From: Amorphophallus konjac
Taxonomy: Eukaryota > Streptophyta > Magnoliopsida > Alismatales > Araceae
NCBI GenBank assembly: GCA_022559845.1
Contig: CM040117.1
Location: forward strand, 143,162,732-143,226,731
Reading direction: 5' to 3'
Length of the DNA: 64,000 nt
The notes below the pieces were generated by a model. It made no database searches and was not told where the DNA came from. It saw only the letters and a program-made list of their open reading frames with translations. This document shows positions 46,924 to 58,358 of this stretch, piece after piece; positions within the stretch are counted from its first letter, which is position 1; the number at the start of each line of letters is the position of its first letter. The position numbers were made by a program, and so were the translations under genes.

Positions 46924-49169
46924 GATGGGGACATCACCTCCCGTGCCCACACTCACGGCTTGTCTCCTCTCCCCGGAAGCGTCCGACATGGTCTAGTCAT
47001 TTATCTTGAGCCATATGTTGTATTTCCTCATTTTTATTTGAGTCATACCATTGTAATTTTCCTTTTATTTGAGTCATGTACCTAGGTTAATGAGTCATCT
47101 ACCTAAGTTAAGTGTCATAAGGTTGATTAGATTAGTTAATGGGCCCAATTCATTGGGCTAGGCCAAGGGACGCCCCCTACCCCCTTGGTTATTTATCATT
47201 GTAGCAAAAGTCGAGGACTTTTTGTAAAATGCGGGTTGCCTATATATAGGACCCCATTCCCCCCATTTGAAGTCAATGAAATTGCCATATATTGAGTTCC
47301 AAAATTCAAGTTTCTTGTGGAGAGAATCCATTAGTGGGGTGTGAAGCCCTAGGGTGAGAAGCCCTTCCATTCCCTCTCTCTCTCTCTCTCTAAGGGGGTC
47401 GCCCCCCTCTCTCTCTCTCTTCCCCCTCCCCAAATTTCAAATTTCCCCTCTCTCTCCTCTCTCCTCCACCTAGGCTCCACCTCATCCACACACCACTAGC
47501 CACCCCAACCACCTCATCACTTCCCTAGGTGCATTCATTACCCCTCCACCAACTCCCACCAAATCTCCTCCCTCCCTTGGAGAATCTTGGCCTTCCTAAC
47601 ACAATCCACCCTAGTCCCCACACAATCTTGCAGCTCTCAAGGGGAATTTGAATTGTTTCCCTCCACTCTCTCCACCCCTTCAACTTTCCTTCACCATTAG
47701 TCACCTCCCTCCCCTATCTCTTGTGCCATTAGAGCTACTCCCAACTAACCAATTTGCAGCTCAGGATCTGCAGAGGACCAGCAGCTTGCAGAGGTGACCC
47801 CGACTTCATCCCGACGTCCCTGGAGGCCCAAGTGGTACCGTCGGAAGCGTCTCCCTGTTCTCTTCGTAATGGCGGTGGTCTCGTCCCATTCTGAGATCAT
47901 GGCTGCTCGGAGGAGCCGTTCTCCCCAAACTGTGCTTCTTCTCCCTGACTGTCAACCTGAAGCCTGTTGCCGAGGCTCCCACGGCCAACTTCCTAAAGCT
48001 CTGAAGGTAGGCCTTGGCTGAAATTTTCTACACCGAGTCTACTTCCAGTATCAAGAAGCGGAACCCTGTTCGGCATTTGGAGCTGTGATTTCTCATTTTT
48101 CTCCCCTAGGTGCGCTGTTCTGTCCACTCTGGGATTGAATAGACACCCGAGCACTGGTCGGACTGGTTCTGTCTACTCGGACCTCTTCCGACACCCCCGT
48201 GGGTCTCCATTCTAAGAGCACTCGACAACAAATGCAGCGACTCTGGCCAAGCCTGAATTGAAGCTGAGGAGCGTCTGTGGTAGCCTCGTCTTCCTACTGC
48301 AGTTGTACCATAGCTGTCAGAACTAGAAAGTAGAGGCACTGTTCACGACCCTGCCCCGACCATCGCCGTCATTCTAAAATTCCCCCAAAAATTGGACGTC
48401 TTCCTGAGTCAACTACACAGATTTTTCCACTGGCTTCGTCGCCAACGGAGCTCGGGGGAGTCCGTAGCAGTGCCGACACCGACTGTCTGTCCTCTGTTCC
48501 AGAGAGTGGATAGAATAGTCATCATCCTTTCATTTAGTTCCTAGCTTCACTCTCCCCTCCCCGCTCGGCTGGCTTACAGTCCCTCCCTATGGGAGGTAGT
48601 GTTTGAATGTAATTTTGATTTACCTTCCCCAAGTTCAACCCCCTTGCATGGGGCGTAGTGATGTAAAATCTTGAACAAGTCGAAGCTACACCGGCGCGGC
48701 GTGTAGGGAACCCACGCTTCCCCACTTGTCCACGTCTCCGAGCGGGACCGATTTCTTCAAGCCGGTCAAGTAAGTGCTCTATCCCTTGCTCATATTTGGT
48801 GCCTTGTTCTCTCAATATTAGCTCATAGCTCCGTTGGCCCGTGAGAGTGAGTGCCTGGTCCACAAGCTCCATTGCTTCGAGTGGCCGCCGTGGAAGTGAG
48901 TGTGACCCGTGCCCTCGGCACCCGGGTCGGCCCCATTGAGTTGGACCTCCAAACCCTTGGGAAAAAAACATTGGCCTTGCTGGCCCTCTACCAGCAAGGG
49001 CCCAGCCCTCACAACCTCCTCTCGGCATCGCCGAGTTATCCCGGGATTTAGGTGAGTGTCGGGTGAGTGGCCGCCAATTTCGGTCTGTTTCTCTTGTGAA
49101 TTGTGCTTGCTTGTTAAAGTCCAAGGCGCTTCGATCTTGTGACTTTCACCCCAAGGTGATGTCACATCA
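46924..49169 (+). repeat. 3' LTR of D (2246 bp)
   Basis: It starts TGATGGGGACATC at 46924 and ends GATGTCACATCA at 49169. The TATA box is at 47243-47250. It is uninterrupted and gives the original length of the LTR. The coding frame of D reads through into it for about 160 bases before a stop near 47083. Confidence 0.9.
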
Positions 49170-49207
49170 GCCTCACCCATGGTGCTAGCTTCAAAGGATT
49201 TCTTCAT

Positions 49208-49598
49208 GATGATTTATGTGGTTTTAATGGAGTTTTCAAGGCTTAAAGGAGAAATTTTCTGTGAACTTCGAGTTTTGGGTGTACTCCTAGTTATAGGGCT
49301 TTGTTTTAGTCCTAGTGCATTAGGATTATGGCTAGGAAGCCTCAATTTGAGTTGGGACGGGTCTTAGTGTAGTGCTGGCGCTCCTATCCACGGGTTGGGA
49401 CTCTCGTAGAGAGTCCTGCTCGGATTTAACTGAGTCTTCACCCTTGCGGTCTATCGAGTGACCGCTAGGCTTCCCTAGCGGTCGTCAAACGACCGTTTGT
49501 CCCCTCCCTTCTCTGCCTTTTCTCTCACTCCCCAAACGGTCACGTCGCGACCGTTTGTTCCATCTTGCGGTCTTGAAGAGACCGTTTTCCTACTCTTA
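49208..49598 (+). other. non-coding sequence between PMD start and element E, Tat-like
   Basis: No gene is seen. The second half carries GCGGTC...GACCGC and GGTCGT...ACGACCG hairpin motifs (49445-49590) like those of 35925-36195 and LTR H. This suggests that the PMD gene is enclosed in a Tat element whose 3' part resumes here. E starts at 49599. Confidence 0.45.
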
Positions 49599-52217
49599 TG
49601 ATGGGGGCATCTCTCGCCCTTCAGATTTTTCCACAGCTCTGCTTGCTTGCTAGCATGGCCTCATTGGGCCTGTCACATTTTTTTGAGTCGACTCATGTAA
49701 TTTTCATATTTATTTGAGTCATAAACTATGTAATTTTCCTTTTATTTGAGTCATGTACCTAGGTTAATGAGTCATCTACCTGAGTTAAGTGTCATAGGGT
49801 TAATTAGTTTGGTTATTGGGCCCAATTCTATGGGCTAGGCCCAGGGGCGCCCCCTTCCCCCTTGGTTATTTGTCAATGGTCCAAAAGTCAAGGACTTGAT
49901 GTAAATTGTGAGATCCTTATAAATAGGACCCCATTCCCCCCATTTTATGTTAATGAATGAATGAAGAATGAATATTTGAGTCCAGAAAATTTAATTTCAT
50001 TTGGTGAGAAGCCATCAGAGAGGAGTGAGAAGCTCCCCTCCCCTACCCCCTCTCTCTCTCCCACTTTCTCTCTCCTACGCCTACTTTCTCTCACCTCTCT
50101 CTTGGCCGCCCCCTTCTCTCTCCTCCCCACGGTCCACCTCATCAGCCACCTCATCCTCTCCCCTTTTGCCACATCATCACCCTTTCACCTCCCCAAGGTG
50201 TATTCATTACACCCCTTCACATCCCAAGACCCCATTAAATCATCCCATCAATTCCCTCCCCCTTCCTAGGTGACTCTTCCCTTTCCTAACACACCTCTCC
50301 CTCTCTCCCATGCAACCTCTCACTCTCCCAAGATAGAACACCCCTCCCCAAGCACCCTTTCCCCTCTCGTAGGCCAGCATTAACCCCACTCATTAACCAA
50401 AATTCAAATCCACCACCCTCTCCCTCCCAACACCAAATTCACAGCTCCCCCTGCCATCATCTTCTAGACCCCCTTCCAGACCCCATTCTGCCTCTCCCAC
50501 ACCTTGTATCGTGCCTTCCCAGACCCCCTGACAGCCAAGGGTAGCCCCCACACACATCCACCCCATTTCCCCTCCCATCTACCCCACTCTCTATCACCTA
50601 TCTCCACCCTGTCATGGCAGTTCATAGGAAGCAGCCTAGGCACCTGTTTGTGGAGCCTGCATCATCATCTTCGCGAAGTTTCTAGTGGCAAACCTTATAC
50701 TATTGGAAGCGTCGTCTAGTCTACTTCACAACGGAGGTGGTCCCTCCTCTGTCTGAGTTCGTGGCTGCTTGGAGGACTCTTCACTGCCAGATTGCGCAAT
50801 TCCTCCCAGGCAGACACCCAACTGTAGCTTGCAGATGCTACCACGACCAGTACCTTGAAGATAATGGAGCGGCGTTTGGCTGAAGACTTCTTCTACAAGT
50901 CCCCTTTCATCACCAAGAAGCAAGGCTCCGTTTGGATCTCAGAGCAGTAAGTTCAAATTTCCTCCCTAGGGTGCGCTGGGTTAGTCCCTTATGGGATTAG
51001 CCTGATACCCTGTCACTGTTTGGGATCTCCCTATCTGCTCCGACCTCCACCGGTGGCCCCGTGGGTCTCCGTTCGAAGAGAACTCGACCACGAACGCAAC
51101 AGTTCTAGTCTATCCATAAAATGAGCATGGGAGTGGTCGTGACAGCCTCCCCTTCCAACAACAGTGGTCCAGACACTACCAGAAGCAGAGTGCAGCAGTC
51201 TTGATCCTGACCCTGCCCCAGCCGTCGTCGTCACCAGGAAATTCTCCAATTATTCTGACATCCTCCTGGGCCAACCCAAGAGGTTATGGCACTGGTTTCG
51301 TCATCAACGGAGTTCTGGAGAGCATGTGGTAGCGCCGACAGCGTCTGCCTATCAAGTTGTTCATGAGAGCTTGCAGAACCTGCGAACTTCATCCACTCGG
51401 GTTTGCTTAATTCCCCATCCCCGCTTGGCCGGATTACAGCCCTCCCTATGCGGAGGTAGTGTCTATTTGTAATCTGAAATTAACCCCCACCCCGAGATCC
51501 CCCTCCTGCGAGAGGCGTAGTGGTGTATCATTCTGAAATTTTAGGTTCAAGCTACACCTGCGCAGCGTGCGGGTTCTACCCACGCTTCCCCGCTTGCCTC
51601 GTCTCCGGTCGGGATCGACATTTTCATGCCGATCAGGTGAGCCACTGAACACCCCTCTCTACTGGAATTACATTTGCTTGCTTAGTGTCACATCTTAGTG
51701 CCATCGGTGGTAAGAGAGTGCCCGATCCTGAAATTGCTTATATTTGAGTGATTACCGCGGGCGAGTTGCGAGAGAGCCATTACATCCCACGCCCTCGGCG
51801 TGCTGGCCGCCTTCTAGAGTGGGCATCCCTGAGCCTTGGGGGTTCAAGCCCAAGCTAGCCAATCCCCGGAGCATCGAGGTCCCATCTCGGACCCTCACCA
51901 CCATCACCGAGTTGCCTACGGGCACTAGCGTGCGCTTAGTGGGTGAGTCCGCTCGAGTGAGGATACTGGTCCATTGAATTGTGCTTGTTTGCTAGGTCCA
52001 AGGGGTTGTTCGGTCTAGTTGCTGCATCCCATTAGTGTCTCATCCCATCGTGGTGCCCCTCCATCGAAGTGGTATATCAAAAGACATCACGGGACGTTCC
52101 GGTTACGCCAGTTCGGAACGCGGCCTTTCTAGCGTCAAGGAAACTTTCGGGTTTGTCATTCGCCACGTACCACTCGGTGTTTGGGTCGCCACTTCCATCC
52201 TAGGTCGTGTCACATCA
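49599..52217 (+). repeat. 5' LTR of E (2619 bp)
   Basis: The TATA box TATAAATA is at 49918-49925, about 320 bases into the LTR, followed by a CT-rich leader and a long R-U5. The LTR is similar in layout to D but about 370 bases longer. Apparent open frames (for example 49961-50273, Ser/Pro-rich) are leader sequence and not genes. Confidence 0.85.
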
Positions 52218-52218
52218 G

Positions 52219-52231
52219 ATTGGTATCAGCG
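52219..52231 (+). promoter_or_regulatory. primer binding site of E
   Basis: ATTGGTATCAGCG lies one base after the LTR end CACATCA and is complementary to the Met-tRNA type end with one or two changes. Confidence 0.75.
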
Positions 52232-53810
52232 TAAGTTTTAGACTTATCTCTACTAAGTCTAGTCCTAGGGCCATTGCATTTGTTACCCATTCAACATGAC
52301 CACTTCCTACTTACCCTATTCATCATCCTTAGACCCATTAGAGGCCTTTGTGTTTGATGGATCCCGCCCTAGTATATATCTATAGTGAGAGAGCTGCATA
52401 GATCATCACTTTGCAAGGTTCACCCTGTCAGCGCCTATGCAAGTCAACTATGCCAAGAGTTTGCTTTGGCACCAAGCTAGGAACGAATGGCAGCACATTG
52501 TAGGTTTGAGAGAAGTCAAAGGGGAAGCACCCATCGAATCTTGGGTCAAAATGAGGGCCAATCTTAGAAAGATCAATGCACGCCAATCCAAACCTCTTCA
52601 ACCAACCCATCTTCCACCCCCAACCCCAACTCCAAGCCAAGAACTTCCCCTACCAAGCCCAACCCAAGTCTGTCCTTGTTCACCACCCCGGGAGTACCGT
52701 GCACCGACCATTACCACCCCACCCACCATAGGTCTTCCTACCCCATTATCCTTGAAAGTTGTGGCCCATACGCACACCCAAGTGGAGATGGATGTCAATC
52801 CGGGTCCACCTCCCACCATAGAGAAAATCCTAGAACCCCCACTTCCACCCACCTCTCCTAGTCCGGGTCCTCATGAGTCACACACCCTCACCATGAATGA
52901 GTCCATACTCCAATGGCTCAAGCGAGGCTCCACCCTTCCTATCTCACCACCCTACCTCTCACCCTTGGGATATCAAGCCCAAATTGTGCCCACCCGATTT
53001 TCCCATGTCACACTTCAAACCTCCTACTTTGTGGAAGACTTAGGGGACCTAGTGGACTACTTACAATGGCAAGTCCACCTAACTGATATGCTAGTCATAG
53101 GACCATCGGAGTCTAGCACCATCTTCTTAGCTTACCCCGCCACCGGCTCTATCACCTCCATCTACACTAGTGGTCATTATACAAGTGAAATCCTCCTCTT
53201 TCTCCCCAAGGATGAGAAACCCATCTTGGTCCGCTCCCCACCCATTGAGGTTCCAATTGCTTTGATTGGCCAACCCACTAGAGACCTTGGCCCAATTATC
53301 TTGGAGGAGGATGACCCATCTTTTATGGACCTTGAGGACGTAGAATGCCTCTCTCTAGGTGAGTCATATCATGATCCCTTCGACCCCTTCCAATGGGAGT
53401 CTAGTTACCCATGTGACCTACCCGCCTTACCTACTAGCCACCTTTCCCTACCCCAACCAACCATATTGAACCAAGTCCATCTCTTCCAAGACTCAGGCCA
53501 CACAAAAGAAACCATGACCATGGGCGACATACACCTAGGGAACTAGGAAGTGCCCTTCTCCTGGATGTCCACCTTCCTAGACTCTTCGACCCTTTCAAGT
53601 GGAAGTTCAAAGGCCATCCCACAACACCACACATGAAAGTCATCTTTGGATAGGAGTGCATATGTCTTGGCGTACCACACCACTTGACATGATTAGTAAG
53701 TCGAGTCATGACACCCACATGTCAAGTCGAAAACATGAGTGGTCCATATTCGGGTGTAACGGCCCTCCCCCATTCGTCATTGGTCTTGTGCATGAAGGAT
53801 ACACATTTGG

Positions 53811-56087
53811 TGAAGGCCCGCTGGAGAGGGGAAATCTCACCGCCCGTACGGAGAGGCCGAACGAGGTCCAACCCTACCGAACGAGGCCTAACTCCTCAAA
53901 GTGGCAGCCCCCGGGCCCACTTACTGTAAAGCCCAAAAACTCACTCGGAACAAGCGCTTCCTAGGCGGCCTTCGGGTTGGGAAGTCCGAGCATCAGTCGA
54001 TCGGGAAAGCTCCCCTGGAGCCCCCTATTCTTTGTCCCGACCCAGCACTTACCGCTCGGGAGGCCACTCCTAAACAAGTGTCATTCACTTAGGATCGCTG
54101 ATGGAAGCTTATTGATACGGCCATTGCGAATCCTTAATGGCAGGAAGCTCAATGGGACAGGAGAAACTAAGAGTCCGCCCACCGTAAGGAGCTCGCATGA
54201 AGGACGTAACCCCCCTGGAACTCCTCCGCTTATAGGGATCAATTCGCATAACAGGCCATTATTTAAACAGGGCATGCCCTACTACGAGAAGGTAAGCCTA
54301 AGCAAGGCAAGAGCCAGCAACCCTGAGTAGGAACCACTTCACGTTTCGGTGGAGAGGGATCTCGTGCTCCCATTTTTCTCCCAACTCTTCTCATCGCACC
54401 AGTGCTCTACTACATGTGCTGACTTAAGCATCGGAGGGTCTTCCCCGGGGATCTATCCCTGGGCACGTCTGACTTGTTTCCCTTCTTGCAGTTCTTACTT
54501 CAAGGGTACGAGGTCATCTTCCTCCCCACTCAGGAGCAGCGCGAGATCGCCCCTCTTCACCCGCGATCAATGACACCCAAGTGGGGGAGGTGAATTGGGT
54601 TATTACAGATTTTAACAACTTTTAAAAGATTTGAAACAAGTATTAAGAACAAGCTACAAACAAGAATAGATCTGATGGATTACGAAATGAGACTATCTAA
54701 ATCACCCCTACAATAGTTCTTTGGTACCAGGCGGAGTCAGGGAATCTGAAGATTCTCTCACGCAAGGTATTTTCCTCCCGACAGTATTGACTCTGTCGAT
54801 CAGAAGCTACCTTTTGATATACCAGAGATCTCCCGTAAGGATGTTACTAAAGCTAGATCGAAACAAAGAACTAAATGAAAACACAATATGCAAACGAGCT
54901 AGAACAGAATTGGAGGTAGGAGATAAGGAGCATACCACACAAAACACCACGATTTTAGGTGGTTTGGATGCATCAACTGCAACCTACGTCCACCCCTTAC
55001 CGACAGTGAGGATCCACACACTATCTTGTAGGGGATTACAAGATCAAGGACACACACACACACGCACGTGAGGAGTATGACACTCCCACGAAGGTGCAAG
55101 AGCACCGACTCACAAGAAATGTGAAGAACACAAAGAACACTCACACATGCACACGGATCTGCGTAGATCCACACACACACAATTGTTTGAATATTACAAG
55201 AACATACAAATAAAGCCCAATAAGAATGGAGGGAGAAAACAAGAAATGAAGACACAGAATCAAGCTCCCCCTTAGTGGATGAAGATGATATTTGATGAAG
55301 CTAGCTCCCAGGAAGATCTCCACTTGAATGGCCTGCAACTCAGCTTGAGAAGCTTGCACTTGGATGAAGAATTTCTTCCACGAAGCACTGTTCACGAAGC
55401 TACAGTGCACCCCTCCTTCTCTTTTGATAGCCTCCCTTGTTCTTTAGTTTTGCTTAGGGTTTTTGACCCCAATGAGATATATTTATAGATCTTGGGTGGT
55501 CAAGGGACACCCCCCAGACCAAATCCATAAATCATGGCTTGGTTGGAGGCAATTAGTTTAAACAAATGGGAGACAATCCCTCTTCTCGAGCTTGAACCAG
55601 AAGGTCAAAGAGGGTTGCGTCGGGGCTGGTGGTCGACCGGAAGTATGGGGGCGGTCGACCAAAATTTTGCAGGAGTTGAGGATTTCATTACTGGAAAAAT
55701 CGGTCGACTGGCCCATAGTTGGCGGTCGACCAAAATCCTGTAGGGTTGGGATTTTTCGATTCTGGCGATTCTGGTCAACTGCCCCTGGTACGTTGGTCGA
55801 CCGAAATATCCCAGACCTGCAAAAAATGAATTGTTAGCCCAATTAAATATATCCAAATGACAATGGCTTTAAGTGGATGCTTGTTTCATGCATTTTGGGG
55901 TTTGTTTTGACTTAATTAACTTAGTTTGAAAACACTGATTCAAATAGAACCTTTGAGCCTTCCACAGGATATTTTAAACTCAAACTTAAAGCCCCTTGAC
56001 TCGTGTTTTGTTTCCATTGACATGAACCGAGATAAAACCTTAACTCTGAGTTTTGTTATCATCAAAATTATTCAAGGAGACTCAACA
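53811..56087 (-). repeat. solo LTR N (Copia-like), perfect TSD, with solo LTR C nested inside
   Basis: On the minus strand it begins TGTTGAGTCTCC with the ATTTTGATGATAACAAAA block typical of SIRE-like LTRs, and it ends GCCTTCA at 53811. It is flanked by TTTGG at 53806-53810 and 56088-56092. Without C and its extra TSD copy it is about 1.53 kb. It contains GGTCGACC motifs at 55630-55800 and a GGTGGTTTGGATG leader block near 54958. Removing it restores the phase of the Cys repeat in E. Confidence 0.85.
53822..54559 (+). repeat. solo LTR C (738 bp) nested in N, perfect TSD
   Basis: It starts TGGAGAGGGG and ends CCCCTCTTCA, flanked by CCCGC at 53817-53821 and 54560-54564. A TATTTAAA box lies at about 54261-54268, and the GACTTAAGCATCGGAGGG block follows at 54421-54438, giving a plus-strand sense. 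Same family as A and B. Confidence 0.88.
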
Positions 56088-56852
56088 TTTGGTTGCCCTG
56101 GGCCCCCAACACTTGCCACATTCAAGCATGATAGTTTCACCTACGGATGTCCCGATCCTCCTAGGTCCATCAAGGTTTACATAGCCGCATTGCATGATAG
56201 ATCCACTTATGGTTGCCCCGGTCCCCCTTTGCATAGCATACACTTCCCACCCGTACCACACTGTAGCTTATGGCATAAGCATTCAAGCAAGCATCCAACA
56301 ACGGGCGGTGATGTTCATATTGAGCGAGCAGAAGCCCGCGAGTGCCACTTGGGATTCCAAGTAGGCAACCTAGCGATGGTGACATTGGAGTGGCTCTACC
56401 TTAGGGTCACCTCCAAGTCGAGGGCACGAGAACTTGGACCTTCCCAAGTTCTGAGTAGCTTTGGCAAAACAACTTACGGGTTGGACTTTACGATGGGTTT
56501 TGGGATACACCCCACTTTCCACGTGGCGGATCCGGCACCCTCTAAGGGCACCACGGTGGATCCTAGAGAGCACCTCGAGCCTATATTCTCCTTTAAGAGA
56601 GATACCCTCGGAGAGCCTCCACATATCAGCCTGAGAGTCCGACGTGTGCATACGGAGGTAATACTAGGCAAGCAGGGTACCATCGCCAGCAAGAGGGTGT
56701 GCCCGAGCCACCTTGAGAGGCTGAAGAGTTGTCCCCTAGCTAAGGACGTGAGGTTGAGTATGGAGATTGTGGCACGCCCGGAGCTACATTGGAGGACCAC
56801 TTCCTAGGAGGACCCATACTCGATGGACTCGAGTTCTTCGCAACCCGGGGTA

Positions 56853-57805
56853 TGATGGGGGCATCTCTCGCCCTTCACATTTTTCTACAGCTCCATTTGC
56901 TCGCCAGCATGGCTACATTGGGCCCGTCACATTTTTCTGAGTCGAGTCATGTAATTTTCATATTTATTTGAGTCATAAACTATGTAATTTTCCTTTTATT
57001 TGAGTCATCTACCTAGGTTAATGAGTCATCTACCTAAGTTAAGTGTCATAAGGTTGATTAGTTTGGTTATTGGGCTCAATTCTATGGGCTAGGCCCAGGG
57101 GCTCCCCCCTTCCCCCTTGGTTATTTGTCAATGTTCCAAAAGTTAGGGACTTGATGTAAATTGTGGGATCCCTATAAATAAGACCACATTCCCCCCATTT
57201 TATGTTAAGGAATGAATGAAGAATGCATATTTGAGTTCAGAAAATTTAATTTCATTTGGTGATAAGCCATCAGATAGGAGTGAGAAGCTCCCCTCCCCTA
57301 TCCCCCCTCTCTCTCTCCCACTTTCTCTCTCCTATGCCCCCTCTCTCTCTCCTCTCTCTTGGCCGCCCCCTTCTCTCTCCTCCCCACAGTCCACCTCATC
57401 AGCCACCTCATCCTCTCCCCTTCTGCCACATCATCACCCTTTCACCTCGTCAAGGTGTATTCATTACACCCCTTCACATCCCAAGACCTCATTAAATCAT
57501 CCCATCAATTCCCTCCCCCTTCCTAGGTGACTCTTCCCTTTTCCAACACACCTCTCCCTCTCTCCCATGCAACCTCTCACTCTCACAAGGCAGAACACCC
57601 CTCCCCAAGCACCCTTTCCCCTCCCCTAGGCCAGCATTAACCCCACTCATTAACCAAAATTCAAATCCACCTCCCTCTCCCTCCCAACACCAAATTCGCA
57701 GCTCCCCCTCCCACCATCTGCTAGACTTCCTTCCAGACCCCATTCTGCCCCTCCAACACCTTGGATCGCCCCCTCCCAGATCACCTCATAGCCATGGGTC
57801 TCCCC
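56853..57805 (+). repeat. 3' LTR of E, first 953 bases
   Basis: It starts TGATGGGGGCATCTC. The TATA box TATAAATA is at 57173-57180. The LTR breaks at 57805 (TCCCC), directly before the TGTTG start of L. The rest should lie beyond L, outside the window. Confidence 0.88.
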
Positions 57806-58148
57806 TGTTGTGCCTCTTAGGCACAAGCATGTGCATTGTGTTTTGATGATAGCATGCTGATTTGTTTTGATGATTGCAACACAGTCAGTGCATTATGATA
57901 TTGTGTTTTGAATATGGCTGCTGATATGATTGCATAGGACTGTGTCTGATATTCAGCATTCATTGCATGAGTTTGCATGAGTATTGCATGATGCGTTGAC
58001 GCATGGGATCATTGCGTCAACTCACTGGTCTGTCCCAGAGCTGGTCTCTAAAATGTGTCAACTGGTGCGTCGACGCAGTGGACTCATTGCGTTGACGCAT
58101 TGGAATTGTTTTGAAAGAGCTCTTGCTTTGCTTCATACATTGGTCTAG

Positions 58149-58358
58149 TATCTGAGGCTGTACAGCGTTAAGTTCTCTTTGGAAAGTCTGTACAGCGTGA
58201 AGTCTACACATTGGCACTATAGCTCGCTTGTGTAAGTCTGTACATTGACTTCGTATCTGAGGATGTACAACGTTAAGTTCTCTTTGGAAAGTCTGTACAG
58301 CGTGAAGTCTACACATTGGCACTATAGCTCGCTTGTGTAAGTCTGTACATTGACTTCG
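58149..58358 (+). repeat. 105-bp tandem duplication in U3 of L
   Basis: The unit starting TATCTGAGG at 58149 repeats at 58254 with very few differences (for example CTGTACAGCG against ATGTACAACG). Each unit carries several GTCTGTACA-like motifs, so the duplication adds motif copies. Confidence 0.9.

Larger units (their letters stand above)
38490..49169 (+). mobile_element. element D: complete non-autonomous chromovirus-derived LTR element
   Basis: Two LTRs (about 2243 bp after removing the LINE, and 2246 bp) start TGATGGGGACATC and end GTCACATCA. They are roughly 92-96% identical over the stretches compared by hand. The internal region is only 2.4 kb, with a PBS-like site and one long ORF lacking RT and the integrase core. 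The flanks ATCTC (38485-38489) and GCCTC (49170-49174) differ by two transitions. Removing D restores the reading frame of the surrounding PMD exon, which supports these as a decayed TSD. A LINE sits in the 5' LTR. Confidence 0.88.
36341..49207 (-). pseudogene. plant mobile domain (PMD) gene, antisense to F2, broken by insertions
   Basis: Exon 1 starts at an ATG at 49207 (MKKSFEASTMGE). It is interrupted by element D (38490-49169) and resumes in phase at 38489-38388 (HGPKLARKEHEELQ). A 92-bp intron (donor GTAAGC at 38387, acceptor TTTTTCTTCAG at 38296) is phase 0. Exon 2 carries SSLKWVAPMIKELPL and SISALVELWHP. After solo LTR B it carries VLIEEVETYLDL, PLFGSMIVLECWMGVRM and ALYNPHRCYLQVGLPRTM, and it ends with a TGA at 36343. 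The L-x-x-L-W-(R/H)-P-(E)-T-H and GEATVTLEDV-like blocks are the PMD (aminotransferase-like) signature. Stops at 38433, 38104, 36650 and 36491 and a frameshift before B make it dead. Intact length would be about 450 residues. Function of PMD proteins is linked to silencing and development in plants; a role here is unknown. Confidence 0.75.
52296..56807 (+). pseudogene. D-family protein in E, with gag fragment at its start; broken
   Basis: The ATG at 52296 begins MTTSYLPYSSSLDPLEAFVF, followed after a stop by a gag-like piece (52437-52600; LREVKGEAPIESWVKMRANL), which D lacks. A Pro-rich linker (52610-52870) leads into the conserved region shared with D (53130-53400; GSITSIYTSGHYTSEILLFL, YHDPFDPFQWES). 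A TAG at 53544 and a frame change follow. The Cys repeat (GCNGPP near 53745) is split by solo LTR N and continues after it in phase (STFGCPGPP, TYGCPDPP, STYGCPGPP; 56082-56240). A weak GPY/F-like stretch (56340-56530) and a degraded chromodomain-like tail (56630-56800) end it. Most codon differences from D in the conserved region are synonymous, which suggests past selection on this protein. It lacks RT and the integrase core. Confidence 0.68.
49599..57805 (+). mobile_element. element E: second D-family non-autonomous element, 3' LTR cut by L
   Basis: The 5' LTR is 49599-52217 (TGATGGGGGCATCTC...GTCACATCA), followed by a PBS and an internal region to 56852. A 3' LTR begins at 56853 with the same TGATGGGGGCATCTC start and is interrupted at 57806 by Copia element L. 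The two LTRs differ by roughly 7% in the first 270 bases. The internal region matches D at protein level but is more decayed and carries the solo LTR pair N/C. Confidence 0.85.

Noticed and set aside
53811..56087. A chimeric insertion with a gypsy LTR at one end and a Copia LTR at the other
   Set aside because: The gypsy part (53822-54559) has its own CCCGC duplication, so it is a solo LTR nested in the Copia solo LTR, not a chimera.
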